Numbered from the stretch's first letter, positions 26,615 through 36,198 are shown. The stretch is 64,000 nt of DNA from Algoriphagus pacificus (GCF_017254845.1 NZ_JAFKCU010000002.1:1229956-1293955); one strand, 5' to 3'. A program made the numbers and translations. Notes: generated from the sequence alone by a model not told the origin.

Positions 26615-27871
26615 ATGAATTCAAAAAGAGTAGTAATCACAGGCTTGGGAGCCCTATCTGCCTTAGGCAATGATGTTTCTTCCAATTGGTCAAATGCCAT
26701 CCAAGGAAAAAGCGGTGCAGGTCCCATTACTTATTTTAATGCGGAGAAATTCAAAACTCAGTTTGCATCCCAACTGATCGGCTTTGACCCTAGTTCAAGA
26801 TTGGATAGGAATGAGATCAAAAGAGCGGATTTATACACTCAATATGGTCTTTACGCAGTTGCTGAGGCCATGGAAGATGCTGGTTTAGAAATCGATAGGT
26901 TGGATTCTCCCTTTGATGCAGGGGTGATCTGGGGAACTAGCCAAGGTGGAATGAATACCTTCGAAAAGGAAATGAGGGAATTTGTGGAAAATGATTCAAA
27001 CCCCAGGTTCAACCCATTCTTTATTCCCAAATTCCTGGGAAATATGGCTTCAGGATTAATATCCATGAAATATGGAATGATGGGGATCAATTTTGCTCCT
27101 GTTTCAGCCTGTGCCACTTCCAACAGTGCCATCATGGATGCTTTTAACTATATCAAATGGGGAAAAGCAAAAGTTATCTTAACTGGAGGTTCTGAAGCTC
27201 CAATTACAGAAGCTTCCATTGGTGGGTTTGGAGCATTAAAAGCACTTTCTACCAGAAATGAAAACCCATTGATTGCTTCAAGACCATTTGATGTCGAAAG
27301 GGACGGATTTGTGATGGGAGAAGGGGCAGCGGCTTTGATTCTGGAGGAATATGATCATGCCAAAAAACGAGGAGCAAAGATTTATGCAGAAGTAGTTGGA
27401 GCTGCGATGACTGCCGATGCATATCATATGACCGCTACTCATCCGGAAGGTTTAGGAGCGTTTCAATGCATGAAATTTGCGCTGGAAGAAGCTGGTTTGA
27501 CTGTACAGGATGTGGATTACATTAACGCGCATGCAACCTCTACTCCATTAGGCGATGTCAGCGAAACCAAAGCGATTTCCAAGCTGTGTAACGGAGAGAA
27601 AAACAAATTACATATTTCTGCCACCAAATCAATGACAGGCCATCTTTTAGGTGCTGCTGGAGCAATAGAGGCTATTTTTAGTGTAATGGCTATCAAAGAT
27701 GGAGTAATTCCACCTACGATTAATACTGAAAATCTGGATCCGAATATTCCTTCTGATATCGAGATTGTGTACAAGGAAGCATTAAGCAAAAAAGTCAAAG
27801 TTGCCTTGAGCAATACTTTTGGATTTGGTGGTCACAATGCAACCGTCATATTTCAGGAATTCAAAGATTGA
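26615..27871 (+). CDS. Beta-ketoacyl-ACP synthase II (FabF type)
   Basis: The start is taken at ATG 26615, giving 418 residues, the usual FabF length. The catalytic triad is visible: Cys in Val-Ser-Ala-Cys-Ala-Thr-Ser, His in Asn-Ala-His-Ala-Thr-Ser-Thr, and His in Met-Thr-Gly-His-Leu-Leu-Gly-Ala-Ala-Gly. FabF condenses malonyl-ACP with acyl-ACP in fatty acid elongation. The usual partners (acpP, rnc) are absent here, so this may be a second, specialised synthase rather than the main fabF; I cannot tell from this window. It ends at a terminator shared with trpS. Confidence 0.88.
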   Translation: MNSKRVVITGLGALSALGNDVSSNWSNAIQGKSGAGPITYFNAEKFKTQFASQLIGFDPSSRLDRNEIKRADLYTQYGLYAVAEAMEDAGLEIDRLDSPFDAGVIWGTSQGGMNTFEKEMREFVENDSNPRFNPFFIPKFLGNMASGLISMKYGMMGINFAPVSACATSNSAIMDAFNYIKWGKAKVILTGGSEAPITEASIGGFGALKALSTRNENPLIASRPFDVERDGFVMGEGAAALILEEYDHAKKRGAKIYAEVVGAAMTADAYHMTATHPEGLGAFQCMKFALEEAGLTVQDVDYINAHATSTPLGDVSETKAISKLCNGEKNKLHISATKSMTGHLLGAAGAIEAIFSVMAIKDGVIPPTINTENLDPNIPSDIEIVYKEALSKKVKVALSNTFGFGGHNATVIFQEFKD

Positions 27872-27887
27872 TTTTAGGTTAAAAAAT

Positions 27888-27922
27888 AAAAAAGCTGCTT
27901 TTGTGATAAAGCAGCTTTTTTA
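27888..27922. terminator. Bidirectional terminator between fabF-type gene and trpS
   Basis: An A-run leads into AAAGCTGCTTT, a 6-base loop TGTGAT and AAAGCAGCTTTTTT. It works on both strands and sits between the stops at 27871 and 27923. Confidence 0.85.
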
Positions 27923-28897
27923 TTAGCTGAAACCAAGCTTTTCCCTGACTTTCGAGAGGATTGGTTCTGCCACAGCTTTGGCTTTTTCTTCTCCAGCAGC
28001 TAGTTTACTTTCTATTTCAGCAGGATTTTCCATGTAGAAATTAAATAATTCCCGCTCTTTTTGATACTTGGTCAGAATGAGTTCGAAAAATTCCTTCTTC
28101 GCATGTCCATAGCCATAATTGCCTCCTTGGTATTTTCCCCTCATCTCTAAGGTTTGCTCTTGGCTTGCGATCAGACTATAAAGTTTATAAACATTACAGG
28201 TGTCTGGATCCTTAGGCTCTTCCAAAGGAGTGCTGTCAGTAATAATGCTATTGACGTTCTTCTTTAATTGCTTTTCTGGAAGGAAAATGTCTATGAAATT
28301 ATTGTAGGATTTACTCATTTTTTGACCATCCGTTCCCGGAATGGTTTTTACAGCCTCTGAAATTCTAGCCTCAGGAATAGTCAAAATCTCTTCCTCCATG
28401 ATTCTATTGAATGTAGAAGCGATGTCACGAGTCATTTCCAAATGCTGCATCTGATCTTTTCCCACAGGTACCAAATCTGCCGAATAAAGCAAGATATCCG
28501 AGGCCATAAGAACAGGATATGTAAACAGTCCAGCATTGACATCAGAAAGACGGTCTGATTTATCCTTGAAGCTATGCGCATTTGCAAGCATTGGATAAGG
28601 TGTAAAGCAGCTTAAGTACCAGGTCAGTTCTGCTACTTCAGGTCTTCTTGATTGTCTGTAGAAAACCGTTTTATTTATATCTAAGCCAAATGCCAGCCAT
28701 GCTGCTGCTACTGCTAGCGTATTTTCTTTCCTGATTTCACCATTTTTGGTACTCGTCAAGGAATGCATGTCCGCAATGAAAATAAAGGACTCCTCTTGGT
28801 TTTGTTGGATCAATTCAATAGCAGGGACAATGGCCCCAAGGATGTTTCCCAAATGGGGTCTTCCGCTACTCTGAATGCCTGTCAGTACTCTTGCCAT
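27923..28897 (-). CDS. trpS: Tryptophan-tRNA ligase
   Basis: The start is the ATG at 28895-28897 (Met-Ala-Arg-Val-Leu-Thr-Gly), giving 324 residues; the 12-residue extension from 28933 is not needed. The class I synthetase motifs are present: Pro-His-Leu-Gly-Asn (HIGH type) near residue 14-18 and Lys-Met-Ser-Lys-Ser near 192. It charges tRNA-Trp with tryptophan in the cytosol. It is divergent from the DUF1573 gene, with about 70 bases between the starts. Confidence 0.93.
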   Translation of the reverse strand: MARVLTGIQSSGRPHLGNILGAIVPAIELIQQNQEESFIFIADMHSLTSTKNGEIRKENTLAVAAAWLAFGLDINKTVFYRQSRRPEVAELTWYLSCFTPYPMLANAHSFKDKSDRLSDVNAGLFTYPVLMASDILLYSADLVPVGKDQMQHLEMTRDIASTFNRIMEEEILTIPEARISEAVKTIPGTDGQKMSKSYNNFIDIFLPEKQLKKNVNSIITDSTPLEEPKDPDTCNVYKLYSLIASQEQTLEMRGKYQGGNYGYGHAKKEFFELILTKYQKERELFNFYMENPAEIESKLAAGEEKAKAVAEPILSKVREKLGFS

Positions 28898-28966
28898 TTG
28901 TTTAATTTTGACGCAAATTAAGTAAATCAGCATATAATCCGTTTGAAATTATGCGTTAATTGCGAC

Positions 28967-30058
28967 ATGAGCAGAAATCATTCTTCATTCCTATTTACCG
29001 CTGTTTTATTGCTTTTTTCACAAGCCATTCAGGCTCAGAGCCCTGTGGTTCCAAAATTAATTTGGACTGTGAATAAAGTGGATTTGGGGACTGTTTTTGA
29101 GGAACAAGGAACTCAATATGCCACTTACGAATTCACCCATACACAAGATTCTCTATTTTACATTGAGGACGTTTGGTCAGATTGTGGGTGTACTACTGTA
29201 GATTTTACAAAAGATACTCTACAAGTAGGAGAGAAAGGACAGCTGAAGGTGGCTTTTGATCCTGTTTCTGCAGCAGGTTATTTTAACCGCATGATAGTGG
29301 TGAAAGGGAATTTGCAGGATACTCAGGATACTTTGTTTTTAGAGGGTATCGCAATTCCTTATCCTGAAGTTCCAGAAAAAGCTTACCCTGTTGTCAAAGA
29401 AAATGTAGGTTTCCGATTACCAAAGCTAAATATGGGTGAAGTTTTTACGAATGAACCCAAAATTAAAATGCTTGAGTTTTACAATTTTGGCAGTTCAAAT
29501 TTGTATGCGGATAGCCTGATTTTTAATTCACCTGAATTTATACAAGTTTCACAGGTTCAGGAATTTATAAGACCACAGGAAAGAGGTTTGCTTCAAGTAG
29601 TCTATGATGGAAAACTGAAAAATGATCTAGGTTTTTTTGAGGATTATTTTGCAGTGGCTTGGGATTCCACTTCGGTGATTCCGGTTTCCGTTGTTGCGGA
29701 AGTTTTTGAATATTTCCCTCCTTTTTCTAAAGATGAATTAAATGTTGTTCCTCAGTTGAACTTGGGTAATAAAGAAATTGATTTGAAGGAAATTTCTTCA
29801 AAATCGATTCAAAATCGAGTTGTGAGCATTACAAACAAGGGCCAGCAAATTCTCGAAATCAGGAAGATTCAGGGTAATTGTGATTGTCTGCAATTAGAAA
29901 TTGCCAAGACCAGCATAAATCCTGGGGAAAGCATTGATTTGAAAATTACTTTCGACCCTAGTGGCCGAAAAGGAATTGATCAAAGAAACATCTATCTATT
30001 TAGCAATGACCCTGTAAATCCAGTACAATTGTTTATTCTAAAGAGTAGGATTGAGTAA
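28967..30058 (+). CDS. Secreted protein with DUF1573-type domains
   Basis: Starting at ATG 28967 gives 363 residues with a signal peptide (cleavage after Ile-Gln-Ala-Gln, near residue 24). Two immunoglobulin-like segments carry the DUF1573 hallmark: Asp-Cys-Gly-Cys-Thr-Thr at about residue 66-71 and Asn-Cys-Asp-Cys-Leu near 305-309. The Gly-rich stretches after them (Asp-Pro-Val-Ser-Ala-Ala-Gly, Asp-Pro-Ser-Gly-Arg-Lys-Gly) are also typical. The family is frequent in Bacteroidota envelopes, and its function is not established as far as I know. It appears monocistronic. Confidence 0.78.
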   Translation: MSRNHSSFLFTAVLLLFSQAIQAQSPVVPKLIWTVNKVDLGTVFEEQGTQYATYEFTHTQDSLFYIEDVWSDCGCTTVDFTKDTLQVGEKGQLKVAFDPVSAAGYFNRMIVVKGNLQDTQDTLFLEGIAIPYPEVPEKAYPVVKENVGFRLPKLNMGEVFTNEPKIKMLEFYNFGSSNLYADSLIFNSPEFIQVSQVQEFIRPQERGLLQVVYDGKLKNDLGFFEDYFAVAWDSTSVIPVSVVAEVFEYFPPFSKDELNVVPQLNLGNKEIDLKEISSKSIQNRVVSITNKGQQILEIRKIQGNCDCLQLEIAKTSINPGESIDLKITFDPSGRKGIDQRNIYLFSNDPVNPVQLFILKSRIE

Positions 30059-30099
30059 GCATTTAACCCTCAGGATATCAGTATTTTTTTTGAAATTAT

Positions 30100-30129
30100 T
30101 TGAGGATTGAAGAATAGCGAGTAGCTTTA
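30100..30129 (+). promoter_or_regulatory. Putative Bacteroidota-type promoter for the T9SS phosphoesterase gene
   Basis: TTG at 30100-30102 and TAGCTTTA at 30122-30129 are separated by 19 bases, close to the TTG-N17-19-TAnnTTTG consensus. They lie 27 bases before the ATG at 30156. Confidence 0.45.
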
Positions 30130-30155
30130 AATTATTCTCATGAACTTTTTAAGTT

Positions 30156-33100
30156 ATGACCAAAAGGATCCTATTTCTTGTATTTGCAGCCTTCTTTTTT
30201 GGATCGGCTTGGAAATTTTTTGAAGTAAATCCTTTCCGGATTTACCCGTATTTACAGTTCTATAACCAAGGGAAAGTTCAAATAACCTGGTTTAGTAATT
30301 CCTTGACATCCAGTTCGATTAAGGTTTTGGATGATGCAGGAAACACAATTTTGAGTAAAAGTGTCGAGGGCAAATCGATGCCCGAACTATATTATACCAA
30401 TGCTGAAAAGAATCAGGTTTTGGTAGGGTTGGAACAAGGAAGTTGGATTGGGAGCGAAGAGTCCTTCAAATATCAAGTTCAAATCACCTTACCACCCAAT
30501 AAAGCAATAACTTATACCGTTGAACTTGGGGGGCAAAGCTTTTCTTCCGAATTTAAATCTCCTCCTAGTCGGGATAACTGGGATAAGATCAGATTTTTTG
30601 CATTGGCAGATTCAGAAACTGACCCCAGAGGAAGAGTGACAAATCGAGCCTGGTATCCGGGAACGCCACTTTTCCGTCCTATCACTACTGTTCCTGAATT
30701 GTGGAAACAGAAGTTTGGAAGCACAGTGGAGCAAGGTATTGAACTTCCTAATTACATGTTGACTGAGGAAGTTGGGTATGCTGAGAACCTCAAAATTATC
30801 AATAACCGAAATCCAGATTTTATAGTAATGCCGGGTGATTTGGTTCAGGGAGCTGGATATCTCCCGGGTTGGGATGAGTTTTTTAGACAAAATGCTGGTG
30901 AAAAAGGAAAAGGTTTATCCAAGTATGCCATCATCCCTGCTTTAGGAAACTGGGAGTCCTATGGGGCTATCAATGGGGGTTATGGTACCAATGAAAGAGG
31001 AGCTTTCTTACCAGTTTTGAGTAGAAGTCGCTTTCATGCTTATTTTGAAACTCCAGTAGAAGATCCTTTACAAAAGCATCGACAGAGTTACTTTAGAGCT
31101 GATTACGGACCAATTACTGTATTAACCATAGATTCCAGCAACGGAACTCCAGATCAAACAGCCGCTGATTTTGAGGGGCAAACCAAGTTGAAAGGAAAGG
31201 AATACACAGTTCCAGGAACTGACACTCAAGAGAATTATACCGAATCCCAGTACAAAGGTGCAGGAGGAAATGATTTAAGCAGTTTTGGTCCTGGTTCGGC
31301 TCAGTACGAATGGCTGGAATCAAACTTAAAAGAGGCCAATGAATCAGGGCAACTGATATTTGTACAATATCATCATATCGCATTTTCATCTGGTGAGCAT
31401 GGTGTTCCGTTAAACCATGAATTGTCAATTGGACAAGTAGGAACACCGCTTAGAGTCTTGAATCCTTTGCTTGAGCAATATGGAGTCATCGCAGTTTTTT
31501 CAGGTCACGATGAGCTTTTCGAAAGAAGTTTTGTCGATGAGGATGGAGATGGCAAGGGTATCATGTATTATGATGTGGGAGTAGCTGGGGATGGAATGAG
31601 AGGGGAAAAGAGAGATTGGTTGGGAAATCCCTTGAACACTTTGGATTACAATCCCTATCGAAAATGGACTGCAGACCAGAGTGAACCTGAAATTTGGGAT
31701 ACTAGCGGAGCAAATCCGGTATTAGTAGATGGAGGAAAGCATTATGGACATCTCGAGGTTAACCTTGAGAAAATTTCCGAAGGGTCGGATCAGTTTGCAT
31801 TGATCAATTTTACGCCAGTTTATGCTTTTCCTGTTTTGGATCAGAATTACAATCTGGTGAAGGTTGAAAGAAGGGTTTATAAAGATGAAATTCAATTAAA
31901 AATCCCACTAAGAACAAGTGAGGCTGCGCCAGTTTTCAAAGAAAATCTGACCGTAAAATTAGGAGAGGACGGCAACGTAACTCCTGCTATTTCGGAATAC
32001 TTTATTTCGGGCTATTCAGCTGACTATACCTACGATTTATCTAGATCCTCTACCTATTCCTGTGCTGACCTTGGGCTTAAGGAAGTGATCTTAAAAGTCA
32101 AATCAGAAGGAGTAGTCAAATGGGAAGGAGTCATCAAAGTAACAGTTGTGGATGATCTCAAGCCAAGTATGACTCTGAAAGAGTTTAAAGGAACCTTGGA
32201 CGTAACGGCATTTAAACAATTTGAAATAAAAAGGGAGCACATTATAGCTTCAGTTTCTGATAACTGTGGGGATGATCTAGAGATTATTTATTCCCCGAAA
32301 ACAATTGGTTGCGAGGATTTAAATCAGCCGATAAAAGTTGAAGTGACTGTGAAGGACAAATCAGGGAATAGCATTTCGGGTAGTACCACAGTAACAATCG
32401 AAAAAACAGAAAGTAAAAAAATAAGCTTGCAAGGTCCTGGTACTGCGACTGAAGGTTCCGAAATCAAACTGGAACTTGGTTCAGAATTCTCTTATCAAGT
32501 GCTAGGATGGTATAAGGGAGAGGATTTGATTTCTACCTCAGACTCTAAGATCCTGACTGTGACACAATCTGGAGTTTATAAAGCGAAAATTTTACCTACA
32601 AATGGCTGTCCGGTTTTTTCAGCTATAAAAGAAGTAAGTTTTTCAGCTACCTCAGAAAAACCTTATCCTGCGGTAAAAGAGAAAGTTGAGTTGGTGCTAA
32701 ACGAAAATGGGAAGGCCGAGCTTTCAATCAGCAAAGTTTTCACAAGTACTCCTTCAGGTGATTTGATAATTTCCTTTAGCCAAACTCTATTTACCTGTGA
32801 AGATTTGGGTGAAAACCCTGTTACCATCACTATCAAAGATACCAAAGGAAAAGAGTGGACTGAACAAGTTTTGGTGATCGTCCAAGATAATTCCAAACCG
32901 GTTTTGGTTACCAAGAATATTGAAATTGAATTTGATTTAACGAAGGGAGAGATGCCTTTGAAAGCAGCCGATTTTTTAATATCGAGCTCTGATAACTGTG
33001 GAATCAAAGAACTGACTATCAATAAAACTTCTCTCAATTGTGAGTCTGTTGGTAAAGAGATCCAAGTGGAAGTCCGAGCGGTCGATTTTGCTGGAAATGT

Positions 33101-33866
33101 CTCTGAAAAAACTGCCATAGTTAAAGTAAAAGGTTACACTTCATCTCCGGTAGTAATTTCTGGACCACAGGAAATCTGCATTGGTACCAATCAAACCCTG
33201 ACTTTGCAAAGCGATGCAACATTCGAAGTGGTAAGATGGAGAAGAAATGGCGTTGAAATATCAGGGCAAACAGGAAAAGAATTACTGATTGAGGAAGGAG
33301 GGGTGTATCATGCAGTAATCAGATATGCTGGAGGTTGTTTGTTTGAATCGGAAAAACTGGAAGTTAAAACCTTACAAAAACCAACTGGAGAAATTGTTCA
33401 GGATGGAAATATTCTTCGGGCTCCTGAAGGCTTCCAATACCAATGGTATAGAAATGGGGAATTGATTCCTGGAGAAACAAAAAGGGCAATTACCTTAAAT
33501 CAAATGGGTATTTACACAGTGGAAATCACAAATGAAGCAGGTTGTAAATCCAAATTAGGTCCAATAGAAGTAACTATTTCAGGGATATTGCCTTCTGAGA
33601 TTCTATCTCGGGAATTAAAGATTTATCCAAATCCAGTTGAATCTGAAGTTCTTGTCGAGGCTACCGGAGATCTTGAATTTGAAACAAACTCTTGGCAGGT
33701 TTATGATCTGAATGGAAAAAATGTCTCTGGGCAAATCAAACTACTGAATCAAAGTGCTACTCGTCTTGGCATGGAGATTTCAAGTTTGGCAAATGGAACG
33801 TATATAATCACTGTAAATAGTACCGATAACAGTATATTTTTAGGTAGAATAGTTAAAGTGAAGTAG
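30156..33866 (+). CDS. Large secreted metallophosphoesterase with T9SS type A sorting domain
   Basis: The 1236-residue protein starts with a hydrophobic signal. Residues 25-135 resemble the N-terminal fibronectin-like domain of purple acid phosphatases, and residues 145-480 the calcineurin-like phosphoesterase domain: Asp152-Ser-Glu154, Gly227-Asp228, Gly264-Asn-Trp-Glu267, His406-His407 and Gly450-His-Asp-Glu453. Three usual His positions are substituted, so the metal site may be altered. Residues 600-1140 contain repeated Ig/HYR-like and PKD-like modules, with Ser-Asp-Asn-Cys-Gly occurring twice. The last 80 residues form a type IX sorting domain (Leu-Lys-Ile-Tyr-Pro-Asn-Pro), which targets the protein to the cell surface. 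The substrate is unknown. Confidence 0.82.
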   Translation: MTKRILFLVFAAFFFGSAWKFFEVNPFRIYPYLQFYNQGKVQITWFSNSLTSSSIKVLDDAGNTILSKSVEGKSMPELYYTNAEKNQVLVGLEQGSWIGSEESFKYQVQITLPPNKAITYTVELGGQSFSSEFKSPPSRDNWDKIRFFALADSETDPRGRVTNRAWYPGTPLFRPITTVPELWKQKFGSTVEQGIELPNYMLTEEVGYAENLKIINNRNPDFIVMPGDLVQGAGYLPGWDEFFRQNAGEKGKGLSKYAIIPALGNWESYGAINGGYGTNERGAFLPVLSRSRFHAYFETPVEDPLQKHRQSYFRADYGPITVLTIDSSNGTPDQTAADFEGQTKLKGKEYTVPGTDTQENYTESQYKGAGGNDLSSFGPGSAQYEWLESNLKEANESGQLIFVQYHHIAFSSGEHGVPLNHELSIGQVGTPLRVLNPLLEQYGVIAVFSGHDELFERSFVDEDGDGKGIMYYDVGVAGDGMRGEKRDWLGNPLNTLDYNPYRKWTADQSEPEIWDTSGANPVLVDGGKHYGHLEVNLEKISEGSDQFALINFTPVYAFPVLDQNYNLVKVERRVYKDEIQLKIPLRTSEAAPVFKENLTVKLGEDGNVTPAISEYFISGYSADYTYDLSRSSTYSCADLGLKEVILKVKSEGVVKWEGVIKVTVVDDLKPSMTLKEFKGTLDVTAFKQFEIKREHIIASVSDNCGDDLEIIYSPKTIGCEDLNQPIKVEVTVKDKSGNSISGSTTVTIEKTESKKISLQGPGTATEGSEIKLELGSEFSYQVLGWYKGEDLISTSDSKILTVTQSGVYKAKILPTNGCPVFSAIKEVSFSATSEKPYPAVKEKVELVLNENGKAELSISKVFTSTPSGDLIISFSQTLFTCEDLGENPVTITIKDTKGKEWTEQVLVIVQDNSKPVLVTKNIEIEFDLTKGEMPLKAADFLISSSDNCGIKELTINKTSLNCESVGKEIQVEVRAVDFAGNVSEKTAIVKVKGYTSSPVVISGPQEICIGTNQTLTLQSDATFEVVRWRRNGVEISGQTGKELLIEEGGVYHAVIRYAGGCLFESEKLEVKTLQKPTGEIVQDGNILRAPEGFQYQWYRNGELIPGETKRAITLNQMGIYTVEITNEAGCKSKLGPIEVTISGILPSEILSRELKIYPNPVESEVLVEATGDLEFETNSWQVYDLNGKNVSGQIKLLNQSATRLGMEISSLANGTYIITVNSTDNSIFLGRIVKVK

Positions 33867-33953
33867 GATATTTGTTTTAAATAGGCTTCTTCTGTTGCGT
33901 TTAGAAAACACCTACCGTAGGGATTATATCAGTTAACCAAAATAACAATCCCT

Positions 33954-34388
33954 ATGAAGAGAATTTCATGCCTTTTAATGCTTTTTTCATGCCTGATTTT
34001 AGGATGTAGTGAAGATGAAGACCCAGTAATCAAAGTTACCTATGAGGTAATTACCTCAGGTGGAGCGGCCTGGTATGGAGAATTTGATGATGAGAACGGG
34101 CAAAGAATAAATACTTTTGATTTGAATGGAGGACCAGTTCCTAGCGGATGGAAATACAGCTTTGAACCGAAAGTTTCACCGATTATAGTGACAATTCATG
34201 GAACAGCAGAATGTCCAGCCTGCGATAATGCAACTCAAAGAGAGAACTCTCAGGACCTGACTGTCAATTTATATATTAATGACGAACTGGTGCAAACTCA
34301 AACCAATATGTGTCGTGAGTGTACCAATGGAACTGTGAAAGGTATGGCTACTGCTTGGATGAAACTTCCTGAGGAACTAGAAGAATAG
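33954..34388 (+). CDS. Small lipoprotein with two CxxC motifs
   Basis: The 144-residue product has a lipobox ending at Cys18 (Leu-Ile-Leu-Gly-Cys), so it should be lipid-anchored in the envelope. The mature part is beta-rich and contains Cys87-Pro-Ala-Cys90 and Cys120-Arg-Glu-Cys123, which could bind a metal or form a disulfide. I do not recognise a named domain. It follows the T9SS phosphoesterase gene by 87 bases on the same strand and converges with the serine hydrolase gene. Confidence 0.65.
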   Translation: MKRISCLLMLFSCLILGCSEDEDPVIKVTYEVITSGGAAWYGEFDDENGQRINTFDLNGGPVPSGWKYSFEPKVSPIIVTIHGTAECPACDNATQRENSQDLTVNLYINDELVQTQTNMCRECTNGTVKGMATAWMKLPEELEE

Positions 34389-34402
34389 CAGTGAATTGAT
34401 TT

Positions 34403-35443
34403 TTATTTCTCTCTTCCATTTCTCACAATTTTCAGCACACGATTGTAGATGATTTCTGCCAAGCTCCAATCATAGCCATCAAAGTTGGTAGTATTGTTAA
34501 ACTGGATAATGACGGTATCAATGTCCTTGTGGTACTTGGCGATACTCTGATACCCTGGAAGCAAACCGGTATGTTCATATACATAAATCTCTGAATAGAT
34601 CTGTTGTTCGCCTTCCTTAAACACTGAACCATCATTTAATGCCCGTAGGAAAATGCCTACATCTTCCGCGGTAGCGAGCATTAAGCCAGTGTCTTCCGTC
34701 TTGAAGTCTTGGTCAACTCCCACATAATACCCACTCATTACTTCATTCATATCCACCTCACTAAGCGAAGTGTAGGTGTTCTTCAGTCCAAGCGGTGTCA
34801 AAATCTCCTCCCGGATAAATTGCTGATGAGGATAGCCAACGGTTTTGTCAATGAGATCAGAGATCAACATGTAATTCGTATTCGAATAGCCATAGCTTTC
34901 ACCGGGTTCAAAGTCGGCGGGCAGATCCAATGCGTAATCCAGAGTCTCTTGTTTGTTGCTTGGAGGGTTGGTCCAGTAGTCGGGATGATCTACATAATTG
35001 GGAATGCCAGATCGATGCTGCGCCATCATTCTAAGTGTGATTCTATCTGAATACTCAATTCTTCCAGCCAGTTCCGGAAAGTATTCGGCAAGAGTTTTAT
35101 CCAAAGACAAGCGCCCATCTTTGACCAGTTTAGCAACAGAAACTGCAACATAAAGCTTGGTGATACTGGCGATCTTAAATAGCGCTTGTGGATATGCCAC
35201 TATTTTCTTTTCCCTATCATGCCATCCAGCGGCATAAAACTCTGGGGACTTACCGCCTTGATCCACGTAAACAATCATTCCATCAAAGCCCTGCTCAACT
35301 CCCTCTTCCAATTGTTCCTGAACGGAGTCGGGTAAGGGTACTATCCAAGCTTTCACCAAAGGCCATGGAACAAAATACAAGGAACCTATGCTTGCAAGAA
35401 TAAATAGGATTCGGAGTGTTTGTTTGATTTTGGGGGAGAGCAT
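34403..35443 (-). CDS. Serine hydrolase, class C beta-lactamase-like
   Basis: The 346-residue protein has a hydrophobic N-terminal segment (about 8-30) acting as signal or anchor. The serine beta-lactamase-like motifs are Ser93-Ile-Thr-Lys96 and Tyr186-Ser-Asn188. The family includes D-amino-acid peptidases, esterases and penicillin-binding proteins; this member is more likely an esterase or peptidase than a lactamase, but substrate cannot be read. A mirrored repeat pair lies upstream at 35473-35578, in the spacer toward the next gene. Confidence 0.82.
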   Translation of the reverse strand: MLSPKIKQTLRILFILASIGSLYFVPWPLVKAWIVPLPDSVQEQLEEGVEQGFDGMIVYVDQGGKSPEFYAAGWHDREKKIVAYPQALFKIASITKLYVAVSVAKLVKDGRLSLDKTLAEYFPELAGRIEYSDRITLRMMAQHRSGIPNYVDHPDYWTNPPSNKQETLDYALDLPADFEPGESYGYSNTNYMLISDLIDKTVGYPHQQFIREEILTPLGLKNTYTSLSEVDMNEVMSGYYVGVDQDFKTEDTGLMLATAEDVGIFLRALNDGSVFKEGEQQIYSEIYVYEHTGLLPGYQSIAKYHKDIDTVIIQFNNTTNFDGYDWSLAEIIYNRVLKIVRNGREK

Positions 35444-35472
35444 TTTATGAATAAAATGGAATTAATGGCCCA

Positions 35473-35578
35473 GCTATAGCAAGTGCGGGGTTTTGAAACA
35501 GAATCATTGTCCGCCTGACCGAATGTTTTTAGTTGTAATATCTTCATTTTTCAGCAGTCAGTCCTCATTTGCTATAGC
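35473..35578. repeat. 106-bp element bounded by imperfect inverted repeats
   Basis: GCTATAGCAAGTGCGG at 35473-35488 is matched on the other strand by the complement of 35563-35578 (GCTATAGCAAATGAGG), 14 of 16 identical. The bases between are non-coding. The layout recalls attC-like or small MITE-like elements, but the canonical integron core sites are not evident. It separates the serine hydrolase gene from an orphan gene and could mark an insertion. Confidence 0.4.
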
Positions 35579-35604
35579 CGATGTTGGCGTGGCATTGTTT
35601 TCTA

Positions 35605-36099
35605 TTAAAATTCAATTTTTTCACCTGTCAAAGGGTGTCTAAGTTCAGGTTCATCTGGCGATGTCTTATTGAAAAATCCATCTGCTACTACTGCATGTCC
35701 GAAACCACATCCAAAGTTGTAATTGTCTGTTTTCTCTTTAACAGTCACTCCCTTTTCAGTGAAGTCGAATGTTATTTTACAACTTGGGTCAAGTTCAGGA
35801 TCAACATAAATTGCCTTGTTAACATGGTAGTCCAAGGTGTCAACGAAGGAACCTGAATTATAACTTGGAGCGCCTTTGCTAACCATGAAAGTCATAACTA
35901 TTTGTTTTTCATTTAATCGTTTTACTTGTATTTGTCCAAAGTAGGTGTAGATATCGTCTCCATCTTTTGTGGTCTCGCTATTTAGGCCATATGTTCCGGT
36001 TGGATCAATATACTTGTCTTGAAAAGTCAAGCTGTTTAAGAAAGCCCAAGTTGTAAATATGTAGATAGTTTGTTTCAACGGTTTTTCAATGCACACCAA
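35605..36099 (-). CDS. Hypothetical protein, orphan
   Basis: A 164-residue frame. The N-terminus (Met-Val-Cys-Ile-Glu-Lys-Pro) carries a short hydrophobic stretch at about 10-22 that could be a weak signal peptide. The body is Gly/Asp/Thr-rich with beta-strand pattern and contains Gly-Cys-Gly-Phe-Gly-His near residues 129-134. I do not recognise a family. It is bounded by the inverted-repeat element on one side and an AT-rich spacer on the other, so it may be an acquired gene. Length and lack of strong overlap support a real gene only moderately. Confidence 0.5.
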   Translation of the reverse strand: MVCIEKPLKQTIYIFTTWAFLNSLTFQDKYIDPTGTYGLNSETTKDGDDIYTYFGQIQVKRLNEKQIVMTFMVSKGAPSYNSGSFVDTLDYHVNKAIYVDPELDPSCKITFDFTEKGVTVKEKTDNYNFGCGFGHAVVADGFFNKTSPDEPELRHPLTGEKIEF

Positions 36100-36198
36100 T
36101 TTATTTAAAAACGAAACTTTTATCGTTTAAATAATATATCTTACTCCGAATACACTTATTTTAAAATTAGGTTAACTTTTCTTTCTCTTATTGAATAC

